A stretch of 64,000 nt of DNA from Kribbella sp. CA-293567 (GCF_027627575.1 NZ_CP114065.1:6014001-6078000); one strand, 5' to 3'. Numbered from the stretch's first letter, positions 49,782-55,805 are shown. Numbers and translations: made by a program. The notes: generated by a model not told the origin, from the letters alone.

Positions 49782-49817
49782 TTGCCACTCGGAGGTTCCG
49801 AGTGGTACTGTTTACAC
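49782..49817 (+). promoter_or_regulatory. operator-promoter site D
   Basis: TTGCCA (49782-49787), an 18-bp spacer and TACTGT (49806-49811). The spacer region is a perfect inverted repeat: arms CCACTCGGA and TCCGAGTGG around GGT (49785-49805). GTTTACAC (49810-49817) covers the end of the -10 and the start point. It drives the 49858-50770 genes. Confidence 0.8.
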
Positions 49818-49857
49818 ATCGGGCGGAACCACCGCCCCGAGGCCCCGGGAGGCCACC

Positions 49858-50121
49858 ATGACCCGCACCGCCAACCGCCACCGCTGCATCCACGGCGTGA
49901 CTCCCCGTTGCACTCGCGGCAACGGCAAGCCGAAGCGTCAGAAGTGCGCGGAATGCGGCGGCGCTCTCCTCGTGGAGTCCGGCGTGTTCGGCGTCTTCGA
50001 CCACCGCGGAGACGGCCGGTACCGCCTGGCCGACGCGCACGCGACCTACGCGATGGAGGCCGCCGCGACGCGCGAAGCCGCAAAGGACATGCGCCGCGTC
50101 GTGCGCTTCATCACCGCCTGA
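49858..50121 (+). CDS. small Cys-rich phage protein
   Basis: 87 residues. HRCIHGVTPRCTRGNGKPKRQKCAECGGALLVESG resembles a zinc ribbon, followed by a basic helix (YAMEAAATREAAKDMRRVVRF). It is the first gene under operator-promoter D. Its TGA begins the 57-nt hairpin element copy 1. Confidence 0.55.
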   Translation: MTRTANRHRCIHGVTPRCTRGNGKPKRQKCAECGGALLVESGVFGVFDHRGDGRYRLADAHATYAMEAAATREAAKDMRRVVRFITA

Positions 50122-50175
50122 TCGGGCGACAGTCGGCGGCGCCTCTAGCAGGCGCCGCCCATCGGCCGCCCGGCC
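50119..50175 (+). repeat. 57-nt structured 3'UTR element, copy 1
   Basis: Begins at the TGA stop of the 49858 gene. Stem GGCGGCGCC/GGCGCCGCC lies between conserved flanks (ATCGGGC...CAGTC and CATCGGCCGCCCGGCC). Copy 2 at 52048 keeps the flanks but has a different stem with compensating changes, so the RNA structure appears conserved. Confidence 0.7.
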
Positions 50176-50204
50176 GCCTTCACCAACCGAGAGGACCCAC
50201 CACC

Positions 50205-50510
50205 ATGGCCACCCGCACCCTCGCCACCCTCCGCGACGGCATCCCGCTCCCCTTCGACTGCAAGCCCTTCCGCGGCCCGAAGCTCACGAATGCCGGCAAG
50301 CCCTTCGAGCCGAAGCCGCGCGCCGCCGGTGACCGCCTGGAGATCACCGGCATTGACGGCGCCGAGGTTCTCGCCGAGGTGTGGGGTCCGGCCCTTGGCG
50401 CCGGTTGCGTCTGGGCCGTCGCCGACAACGTGGCCTACCTCGTGTCGAAGTCCGGCGCCGTCCTGGAGAACCGCGACTACCGCCGCCCGGCCGCCGAGGT
50501 GGCCGCGTGA
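50205..50510 (+). CDS. phage protein of unknown function
   Basis: 101 residues. Beta-rich (AAGDRLEITGIDGAEVLAEVWGPALGAGCVWAVADNVAYLVSKSGAVLENRDYRR). ATG behind GAGAGGA. Stop overlaps the next GTG. Confidence 0.55.
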   Translation: MATRTLATLRDGIPLPFDCKPFRGPKLTNAGKPFEPKPRAAGDRLEITGIDGAEVLAEVWGPALGAGCVWAVADNVAYLVSKSGAVLENRDYRRPAAEVAA

Positions 50511-50770
50511 GCCGCTCGAACCCCCGCTCGCCTGAGTGGGCCGTGTACTTCCGCAACCACCCCGAGGTCATCGCCTCGTGGGGCGAGTCGAACGGCCGAG
50601 CGCCTAACTGTCGGTGCGAGCCGTGCGAGTCCGATCTCTGCGCGGACTGCCTCCTCGCCCTGGACGCACACTGCGAGGAGTGCGGCGAGTGCTACTGCGA
50701 GGACGCCGCTTGCCTAGACGAGGACGAGGACGACTGGCTTTCTCGTTTGCCACTCGAAACCTCCGAGTGA
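50507..50770 (+). CDS. Cys-rich (zinc-binding) small phage protein
   Basis: 87 residues (GTG start). Eleven cysteines in 40 residues (CRCEPCESDLCADC, HCEECGECYCEDAAC) suggest two zinc sites. The 3' end of the gene contains operator-promoter E. Unknown function. Confidence 0.57.
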   Translation: MSRSNPRSPEWAVYFRNHPEVIASWGESNGRAPNCRCEPCESDLCADCLLALDAHCEECGECYCEDAACLDEDEDDWLSRLPLETSE

Positions 50771-50782
50771 TATTGTTTACAC
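50747..50782 (+). promoter_or_regulatory. operator-promoter site E for the SprT-like gene
   Basis: TTGCCA (50747-50752), 18-bp spacer, TATTGT (50771-50776). The operator is CCACTCGAA...TCCGAGTGA (50750-50770); GTTTACAC at 50775-50782. It overlaps the end of the upstream gene. Confidence 0.75.
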
Positions 50783-50825
50783 GTTGGGCCGGAACGACCG
50801 GCCCTCGGACCGCCCGGAGGGCCTC

Positions 50826-51419
50826 ATGACCGCCAAGCACAACACCCGCGAAGAGTGGCTCACCGCCGCAATCGCCGCCGTCGCCCCGCTCTTCGTTGCC
50901 AACGGCCACCAGCTCCCCGCGGTCCGCGTCTCGGTCGGCTTCCCCGGCGGCCGGGGTAACAAGACCTCCGTCATCGGGCAGTGCTGGCAGCCCGCCGCCT
51001 CGGCGGACGGCATCGGACAAATCTTCGTCTCCCCCATCCTCGGCGACGCGCCGACCGTCCTCTCCACGTTGGTTCACGAGTTGGTTCACGCCGTCAACCA
51101 CGCGAACGGCGACAGCGGCCACGGCAAAGAGTTCTCCGCGATCGCCAAGCCGCTCGGCCTCGTCGGCAAGATGACCGCCACCACGGCAGGCGAGACCCTC
51201 GCCGCCAACCTCGCCGCCACCTCCACCCTCCTCGGCGACTACCCGCACGCCGCCCTCACCCCCGCCCTCTCCGGCGTGAAAAAGCAGGGGACGCGGATGC
51301 TCAAGGTGACTTGCCCGGAGGACGGCTACCAGCTCCGCACAACCGCCAAGTGGTTGGCCGTCGGCGTCCCGACCTGCCCCTGTGGAACCGAGATGGAGGC
51401 CGAGGTCCCCTCCGAATGA
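50826..51419 (+). CDS. SprT-like zinc metalloprotease
   Basis: A 197-residue protein. The zincin motif is HELVHAVNH (H84, E85, H88) with a likely third ligand in GHGKEF near H99, and the C-terminus has a small Cys ribbon (VTCPEDGYQ and TCPCGTEM). SprT/Spartan proteins can cleave proteins cross-linked to DNA or host factors. A role in replication or take-over is plausible but unproven. It has its own operator-promoter. Confidence 0.85.
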   Translation: MTAKHNTREEWLTAAIAAVAPLFVANGHQLPAVRVSVGFPGGRGNKTSVIGQCWQPAASADGIGQIFVSPILGDAPTVLSTLVHELVHAVNHANGDSGHGKEFSAIAKPLGLVGKMTATTAGETLAANLAATSTLLGDYPHAALTPALSGVKKQGTRMLKVTCPEDGYQLRTTAKWLAVGVPTCPCGTEMEAEVPSE

Positions 51420-51459
51420 CCGGCAGTCGGCCGGGCCGTCACGGGGCGGCTCGGCCGAT

Positions 51460-51495
51460 TTGCCACTCTGAACCTCCGAGTGGTACTGTTTACAC
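51460..51495 (+). promoter_or_regulatory. operator-promoter site F, leaderless start
   Basis: TTGCCA (51460-51465), 18-bp spacer, TACTGT (51484-51489). The operator is CCACTCTGA...TCCGAGTGG (51463-51483); GTTTACAC at 51488-51495. The ATG begins at 51496, seven bases after the -10, so the mRNA probably starts at the initiation codon. Confidence 0.82.
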
Positions 51496-52050
51496 ATGAC
51501 GACGACGCGCAAGGCCACCACGACAGTCACCCACCCCGACGGCACCGTCTCGAAGCGGAACAGCGTTTCGAAGGTTTACACCCACGCGATCGAAGTTGCC
51601 GACGACAACCACATGGAGGCCGCCGAGCTGGCCCGCCTCGCGGAGCGCCGCGAAGCCGAGGCCGAGCAGTACAGCCGGGCGCTGGCCGAGGGTCACGTTG
51701 TGATCCGCGCCGAGCGGTGGGCCTTCGGTGGCCGTCGCCTGAAGTTCGCCCTGATCGACACCGCAACCGACGCCGAGCTGTACGCCGGAGCGCACATCGT
51801 CACCGACGAGGGCGTCCTCGCCACGAACTCCAAGGAAGCGGACGTCCCTTCCTCCGCCGCCCACACCATCGAGAGCCTGACCGCCGACGCCGCCCGCCTC
51901 CGCAAGCAGGCCGCCAAGCTGGCCGCCGGACCGCAGACCTCCTACGGCGTCGTTCGCTGGAGTCAGACCGAGCGCTCCGCCGTCGCCGCCCTCGCCTCGT
52001 TCAACCGCGCGGGCCGCGTCGCCCGCGTCGTCCCCGTAGACGCCGCCTGA
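51496..52050 (+). CDS. phage protein translated from a leaderless mRNA
   Basis: 184 residues. A Thr-rich start (MTTTRKATTTVTHPDGTVSKRNSVSKVYTHAIEVA) precedes helices with AERREAEAEQYSRALAEG and a C-terminal half. No ribosome site exists because the ATG coincides with the predicted transcription start. A second GTTTACAC octamer is inside (51574). Its TGA begins hairpin element copy 2. Function unknown. Confidence 0.68.
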   Translation: MTTTRKATTTVTHPDGTVSKRNSVSKVYTHAIEVADDNHMEAAELARLAERREAEAEQYSRALAEGHVVIRAERWAFGGRRLKFALIDTATDAELYAGAHIVTDEGVLATNSKEADVPSSAAHTIESLTADAARLRKQAAKLAAGPQTSYGVVRWSQTERSAVAALASFNRAGRVARVVPVDAA

Positions 52051-52104
52051 TCGGGCCGCAGTCGGCCGGGCCTCTCGAAGGTCCGGCCCATCGGCCGCCC
52101 GGCC
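52048..52104 (+). repeat. 57-nt structured 3'UTR element, copy 2
   Basis: The same layout as 50119-50175, beginning at the stop codon of the 51496 gene. The stem GGCCGGGCC/GGTCCGGCC differs from copy 1 but still pairs. The sequence after the 50826 gene (from 51417) shows a partial third copy (CAGTCGGCCGGGCC). Confidence 0.7.
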
Positions 52105-52139
52105 AACCTCTCACTCCACAAGCCTGCAAGGGGATAGCT

Positions 52140-52433
52140 ATGCACATCGACACCGCACACAAGACCAAGACCTCCACCGGCGAATGGTGCGGAGCGCGCG
52201 GCGAACAGCTCATTGCCTACAAGACGAAGAGCCTCACCGGCGAGCGCGTCGTTGCTATCCGCTGGCCCGAGGGCTCGGACCGCTTCGGCTTCGCCGCGGG
52301 CGACGTCGAGCTGAAGCACATCACTGGCGACGCATGGCACAAGCCCGAGGCGTTCGTTGAGCACCACCGCATGGTTCTCCCGAACGGCACCAACGCGGAG
52401 GTTGCAGCGTACGTCGCCGAGCGCCTCGGCTAG
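52140..52433 (+). CDS. phage protein of unknown function
   Basis: 97 residues; ATG behind AAGGGGA. MHIDTAHKTKTSTGEWCGARGEQLIAYKTKSLTGERVVAIRW shows an internal repeat of the K-T-K-S/T-x-T-G-E motif. Last gene of the rightward accessory block; a terminator follows. Confidence 0.57.
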   Translation: MHIDTAHKTKTSTGEWCGARGEQLIAYKTKSLTGERVVAIRWPEGSDRFGFAAGDVELKHITGDAWHKPEAFVEHHRMVLPNGTNAEVAAYVAERLG

Positions 52434-52440
52434 CCCCTGC

Positions 52441-52501
52441 GTTTACACACCCTCGCCCCGGCCCTCCTCTTGGAGGTGTCCGGGGCGTTGTGCGTTTACA
52501 C
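52441..52501. terminator. terminator flanked on both sides by GTTTACAC octamers
   Basis: CGCCCCGG (52454-52461) pairs with CCGGGGCG (52480-52487), with inner CCTCC-TCTT-GGAGG. One GTTTACAC sits at 52441-52448 and another at 52494-52501, so the hairpin lies between two presumed protein sites where rightward transcription meets a leftward gene. Confidence 0.72.
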
Positions 52502-52786
52502 GCCTCCCGCGGATTCGTACCGGGCGGCGGCCTGCGTTGCCTGCGACGGCGCCGGCGGATCGAGCGGGCGGAGCAACCCCGACGCGAACCAATCCTCAAC
52601 CGTCCGCGTCCGCTTCGGGTCCGGCACGTAGACCACACGCGCCATCCAGTCATCGGAGTTGGTCCGGCGCCACTCCAAGATCAGGCCCGGCCACGGCCCG
52701 CGCTCGGTCGCCGTGGCGAGGACCCAACAGTGACGCCGCGTCGCGTCCGGCGCCGGAGGCCGCGGGTATCTCTTGTTTCCACCCAT
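52496..52786 (-). CDS. leftward phage protein of unknown function
   Basis: 96 residues, ATG at 52786 behind GGAGGC. MGGNKRYPRPPAPDATRRHCWVLATATERGPWPGLILEWRR then SDDWMARVVYVPDPKRTRTVEDWFASGLLRPL. This compact beta-rich Trp-containing fold could be a small binding domain. It is on the opposite strand to almost all phage genes and divergent from 52840, as expected of a lysogenically expressed accessory gene. Confidence 0.6.
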   Translation of the reverse strand: MGGNKRYPRPPAPDATRRHCWVLATATERGPWPGLILEWRRTNSDDWMARVVYVPDPKRTRTVEDWFASGLLRPLDPPAPSQATQAAARYESAGGV

Positions 52787-52827
52787 GCCTCCACGATAGA
52801 ACACCTGTTCGAGTAACGCGATCCGCA

Positions 52828-52833
52828 TAGGGT
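52828..52833 (+). promoter_or_regulatory. possible -10 of a leaderless promoter
   Basis: TAGGGT ends 6 bp before the ATG at 52840, with no ribosome site in between. The -35 region (CTGTTC) is weak. The spacing is the same as in leaderless site F. Confidence 0.42.
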
Positions 52834-52839
52834 GACGGG

Positions 52840-53013
52840 ATGACTTCCACGCGCAAGCCCCGACGTCAGGCCGCACCCGTCGAGATCCGCGCCCCTCACC
52901 CCGCCGCATGGCAGGCCGCCCGCGAGCACGCCGCCCGCTACCCGTCCGGCGTCGTCCGCCTGGAGCAGCTCCCCGACGGCTCGGTCCGCGTCGCCAACGT
53001 GGCCGGCGGGTAG
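52840..53013 (+). CDS. small basic phage protein
   Basis: 57 residues (MTSTRKPRRQAAPVEIRAPHPAAWQAAREHAARYPSGVV...QLPDGSVRVANVAGG). A basic start and a short beta hairpin. Divergent from the leftward 52496 gene. No ribosome site, probably leaderless. Unknown. Confidence 0.52.
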   Translation: MTSTRKPRRQAAPVEIRAPHPAAWQAAREHAARYPSGVVRLEQLPDGSVRVANVAGG

Positions 53014-53079
53014 CCGTAACGCCGAGCACCCAACGGCCGATAGCCTCGCCGAGCACACAACACGAGGGGGAACCGAACC

Positions 53080-53337
53080 ATGGGATGGATGAAAGACGCC
53101 AAGGCGACCGCGCTAGGACAGGCCGCCGCCAAGGCCCGCGACGAGGGCCGACCGATCTTCGCCGCGATGCTCAACAGCCCGGCGACACACGGCGGCATAT
53201 CGAGCGAGGTTGAGGACTGGTCGCAGATGATCGCCGCCGTGGAGGCCGAGGGATGGTTCCTCGCCAACTGGACGGCGGCGTCGGACAACAAGGGCAAGCC
53301 TCAGGCGTACCCGGTCTTCCGCCGCACGGCGCCGTAG
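53080..53337 (+). CDS. small phage protein of unknown function
   Basis: 85 residues; ATG behind GAGGGGG. MGWMKDAKATALGQAAAKARDEGRPIFAAMLN then EVEDWSQMIAAVEAEGWFLANWTAASDNKGKPQAYPVFRR. Resembles short actinobacterial and plasmid-borne helper proteins with an amphipathic N-terminal helix. Followed by a strong bidirectional terminator. Confidence 0.58.
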   Translation: MGWMKDAKATALGQAAAKARDEGRPIFAAMLNSPATHGGISSEVEDWSQMIAAVEAEGWFLANWTAASDNKGKPQAYPVFRRTAP

Positions 53338-53347
53338 CCGACCGCGA

Positions 53348-53383
53348 AGAGGCCCGGTCCCCCATCTCGGGGACCGGGCCTCT
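53348..53383. terminator. strong bidirectional terminator
   Basis: AGAGGCCCGGTCCCC (53348-53362) is perfectly complementary to 53369-53383 around a 6-nt loop. It separates the rightward 53080 gene from the leftward cassette at 53441-54044. Confidence 0.88.
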
Positions 53384-53440
53384 CTGTGTTGGAAGGCGGG
53401 ACGCGCGCGGTCTCGGGGCCTCACACACGCATCCCGCCGC

Positions 53441-53677
53441 TCAGTGTTCGGCCTCGCGCCGGAGTCGCAGTGCGAGCGCCTTCACGTCGGCCTTGGCGAG
53501 GTACGGCCCGTCGGCCTGGCGGAGAGCCGCTTCAAGGTTGTCGGCGGCCATGCCCATCGCCTCATCCCAGCCGCGTTCGTAGCCGTGCAACCACAGACGC
53601 CGGACAGCGAGCCCGGCCCGGCGGAAGGCACGCCGCACGCCGGGCGCCCGATGCCTCGGCATCGCGACCGTGGTCAC
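53441..53677 (-). CDS. leftward cassette gene 3, unknown function
   Basis: 78 residues from a GTG (53677) that overlaps the preceding stop by 4 bp; an internal ATG is an alternative. PRHRAPGVRRAFRRAGLAVRRLWLHGYERGWDEAMGMAADNLEAALRQADG, a basic then amphipathic helical protein. Probably expressed from the lysogen. Confidence 0.57.
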   Translation of the reverse strand: MTTVAMPRHRAPGVRRAFRRAGLAVRRLWLHGYERGWDEAMGMAADNLEAALRQADGPYLAKADVKALALRLRREAEH

Positions 53678-53892
53678 TCGTCGTCCACCCATTGGGCGCC
53701 AACCTCGTCCTCGTGATAGCCGTGGTGGTACTGCCGAATGCACGCTCTCTGTGTCATCGGATTGACCCCGTCGCAGGGGTCGCCCGCGCGCGCCCGAGCG
53801 AGGTCCTCTAGCTCGGGCGCAATGCGACTAGCGAGTTCGTCTAGCGAGGGCGCCCGACTGACGTCAACATCGCCCCCGCGCGCGTCGCTCAC
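53674..53892 (-). CDS. leftward cassette gene 2, unknown function
   Basis: 72 residues, GTG start overlapping the upstream stop. VSDARGGDVDVSRAPSLDELASRIAPELEDLARARAGDPCDGVNPMTQRACIRQYHHGYHEDE. A Cys/His-rich C-terminus could bind metal. Translationally coupled to genes 1 and 3 of the cassette. Confidence 0.57.
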   Translation of the reverse strand: MSDARGGDVDVSRAPSLDELASRIAPELEDLARARAGDPCDGVNPMTQRACIRQYHHGYHEDEVGAQWVDDE

Positions 53893-54044
53893 CGGTCGGC
53901 CCTTATGTCGTCGTGGCGCTCCCACGCGCTACCGGCCGACGCCTGTCCCGTCTCCCGCGCGACGTCCTGCGCTGACCGGAGGATCGGCCACCCGCGCGCG
54001 TCGGTTTTTACCTCCGCGCCGGTTCCCCGCTCTTCGACTGCCAT
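53889..54044 (-). CDS. leftward cassette gene 1, tiny protein
   Basis: 51 residues from ATG at 54044: MAVEERGTGAEVKTDARGWP... ending RHDDIRADR. Its TGA overlaps the GTG of the next gene in the same GTGA pattern seen throughout the phage, which supports it as real. It heads a three-gene leftward unit divergent from the XRE regulator. Confidence 0.5.
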   Translation of the reverse strand: MAVEERGTGAEVKTDARGWPILRSAQDVARETGQASAGSAWERHDDIRADR

Positions 54045-54090
54045 AGCGAGTAGCGTGGTACCTACGGAACGTGGGAAACAACGTCGCCAC

Positions 54091-54109
54091 GTCTACACGG
54101 CGTCTACAA
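54091..54109 (+). promoter_or_regulatory. tandem GTTTACAC-variant sites upstream of the XRE regulator
   Basis: GTCTACAC (54091-54098) and GTCTACAA (54102-54109), spaced by 11 bp (one helical turn), lie 40-58 bp before the regulator's start. Each differs from the phage octamer by one or two bases. They could be the regulator's own operator (autoregulation). Confidence 0.5.
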
Positions 54110-54148
54110 AATCGCCCCGCCGGAACCAGCGGGGTAACCGGGGAGCGC

Positions 54149-55321
54149 ATGCGAATGGACGCGAGTTTCGGCGCCGCACTGAGATCGGTCAGGGTGGCCC
54201 ACGGCCTCAGCCTGGCTAAGCTGGCAAGGCGCATCCCGTACTCAGCGAGCTTCGTCGGTCACGTCGAAACCGGGCTACGACAGCCGACACCGGAGTTCGC
54301 GCGTTGCGTAGACGAGGCCCTCCAAGCCTCCGGCCTATTCGTGGAACTCGCCCGGATTGGAGCTGCCGACACCGTGTACCGCCGCACACTCATTCGAGCA
54401 CTCGGAACCCTGTCCGGCGTGGGCGTCGTCGCCCCTGCCGCTGTCGCGGAGAGCGTCCGCCGCTCGCTCGATACCGCCGCCGGCCTTCAGCCAGATTGCG
54501 ACTGGGACGGCATCGTCGCGGACTACGGCCGAGGTTTCATGACCGAGCCGCTCCGGCGGCTGGCTCAGCGCGCCGTCGGGGACCTCATGGTCGTCTCTAC
54601 CGCCCCGGAGGCCCATGGTCGCCACGGCGTCCGTATCGCCATGGTCTACGGATCGTCGGTGGCGAGCCTCGGCGACTCGGCAGCCGCGCGCCGTTGGTAT
54701 GGGACCGCGGTGGCGCTCGCGGACCACACCGGGGACGCCGACCTCCGAGCGTGGAGCCGCGCCCGCCTCGCCTACCGGATCTTCTACGAGGGCGGGACGG
54801 ATGACGAGGTCCTGAAGGCCACCGAGCTAGCCATAGCCCGCGCCAAGCCGTCTCCGGCGCTCGTTGAGGCACACGCCGCAAGGGCGCATGTCCACGCCCA
54901 CCGAGCGGACAAGAAGGCGACCAAGCAGGCGCTAGGCCGCGCGTACGCCGCCCTGGACGCGGCCGGCGGGCAGGATGACGTGTCGATCTTCTCTATGCCC
55001 TCGTGGCGACTCGCCATCGCGGCGAGCTGGGCGCACACCGCCCTAGGCGAGATCGAACAGGCCGAGGCCGCTCAGGCCGAAGCCCGGCACCTCCCGGAGG
55101 CCGCGAAGCGCTGGCACGCGCAGGTCAAGATGCATCGCGCATGGGGCAAGGTCCAGCGCGACAGCATCGACACCGGCGCCGAAGAGGCCCTCCACCTCCT
55201 CACCGCCGAACCGAGCACCGTGATTCGCGGCCTAGCCCAGAGGGTCCACGCCGCGGTTCCGGAGCGGGAGCGCGCCCGCCCCGCTGTCCGCGAGCTTGCG
55301 CACGCCATCACCCGCCGATGA
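54149..55321 (+). CDS. XRE-family HTH regulator with TPR-like C-terminal domain (candidate immunity regulator)
   Basis: 390 residues from the ATG at 54149 (GGGGAG site); an in-frame GTG at 54071 is less likely. An N-terminal XRE HTH (FGAALRSVRVAHGLSLAKLARRIPYSASFVGHVETGLRQPT) is followed by a long all-helical repeat region (about 140-385) like the TPR-type sensors of actinobacterial XRE regulators. It lies next to attR and divergent from the leftward cassette, as a repressor would. It is the best candidate for binding one of the phage's repeated operators, though the family is also common in hosts. Confidence 0.8.
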   Translation: MRMDASFGAALRSVRVAHGLSLAKLARRIPYSASFVGHVETGLRQPTPEFARCVDEALQASGLFVELARIGAADTVYRRTLIRALGTLSGVGVVAPAAVAESVRRSLDTAAGLQPDCDWDGIVADYGRGFMTEPLRRLAQRAVGDLMVVSTAPEAHGRHGVRIAMVYGSSVASLGDSAAARRWYGTAVALADHTGDADLRAWSRARLAYRIFYEGGTDDEVLKATELAIARAKPSPALVEAHAARAHVHAHRADKKATKQALGRAYAALDAAGGQDDVSIFSMPSWRLAIAASWAHTALGEIEQAEAAQAEARHLPEAAKRWHAQVKMHRAWGKVQRDSIDTGAEEALHLLTAEPSTVIRGLAQRVHAAVPERERARPAVRELAHAITRR

Positions 55322-55590
55322 ATGCACTTCAGCAAGGTTGGGTGTTCTGCGCGGACGGCTACGGCTGGCTCCAACGCCTCACCGCCAACGGCGTCCTCGG
55401 CACCGACGGCCTGTGCGTGGATCTCTCGCAGTTGTCAGGCCCGCCGACCTCGGCTGGGCCATGGGCCGACCACCTCGGCGCGGATGGTTGGTACCGCGAC
55501 GTTCCGGCGGCCATGGTCAACGAGCTGGCGGCCCTCCACGGCGGCATCGTGGACGCGCTGTCCTCTCACGCCGAGCTAGGCCCACTATGA
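55318..55590 (+). CDS. small protein coupled to the XRE regulator
   Basis: 90 residues; ATG overlaps the regulator stop (ATGA). MNALQQGWVFCADGYGWLQRLTANGVLGTDGLCVDLSQLSGP...GWYRDVPAAMVNELAALHGG. No family recognised. Last phage gene before attR, so in the circular phage it would lie near the integrase; a role in excision control is possible but unsupported. Confidence 0.6.
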   Translation: MNALQQGWVFCADGYGWLQRLTANGVLGTDGLCVDLSQLSGPPTSAGPWADHLGADGWYRDVPAAMVNELAALHGGIVDALSSHAELGPL

Positions 55591-55656
55591 CGCAATAACG
55601 CGGGGAGTGGCCGCGGCGTCGCGGGCGGTCAGAATCGGCGCCGAACCGGCTCCGAA

Positions 55657-55763
55657 GGGAAGCAGGGAGCAGGCGGGGTGACCCCTTTTCCTACCTCTTA
55701 CTCTGCGCCCTCGCATTGGAGAGAGGTAGGAAAAGGGGTCACCCCCCCTGCTCCCTGCTTCCC
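55657..55763. repeat. 107-bp palindromic element, copy 2
   Basis: Two 42-nt arms (55657-55698 and 55722-55763) match at 41 of 42 positions around a 23-nt loop that differs from copy 1 at one base. It lies 70 bp inside attR. As RNA it would form a 42-bp duplex from either strand; as DNA it could extrude a cruciform. It may be a bidirectional terminator guarding the phage end, an RNase III substrate or a small non-autonomous mobile palindrome. Confidence 0.92.
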
Positions 55764-55805
55764 CGCCCCGCCGCGACCCCCGCGTCACGCCGCCGCGAGC
55801 GCCCC

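Larger units (their letters stand above)
12879..52501. repeat. GTTTACAC octamer family (18 exact copies, prophage only)
   Basis: Exact copies read rightward start at 12879, 17097, 20731, 24147, 32131, 35475, 37643, 41159, 42491, 47177, 49810, 50775, 51488, 51574, 52441 and 52494; leftward copies are at 14213 and 29456. The next base is G in 12 of 18. Some lie in genes, others at promoters or terminators. About 0.4 would be expected by chance in 44.6 kb of this composition. Likely binding sites of a phage DNA-binding protein. Confidence 0.8.

Noticed and set aside
49811-49816. TTTACA of the octamer as a -35 box
   Set aside because: No -10-like hexamer lies 16-19 bp downstream of the octamer at the sites checked (49810), whereas at sites D, E and F it overlaps a TAYTGT -10 that has its own -35.
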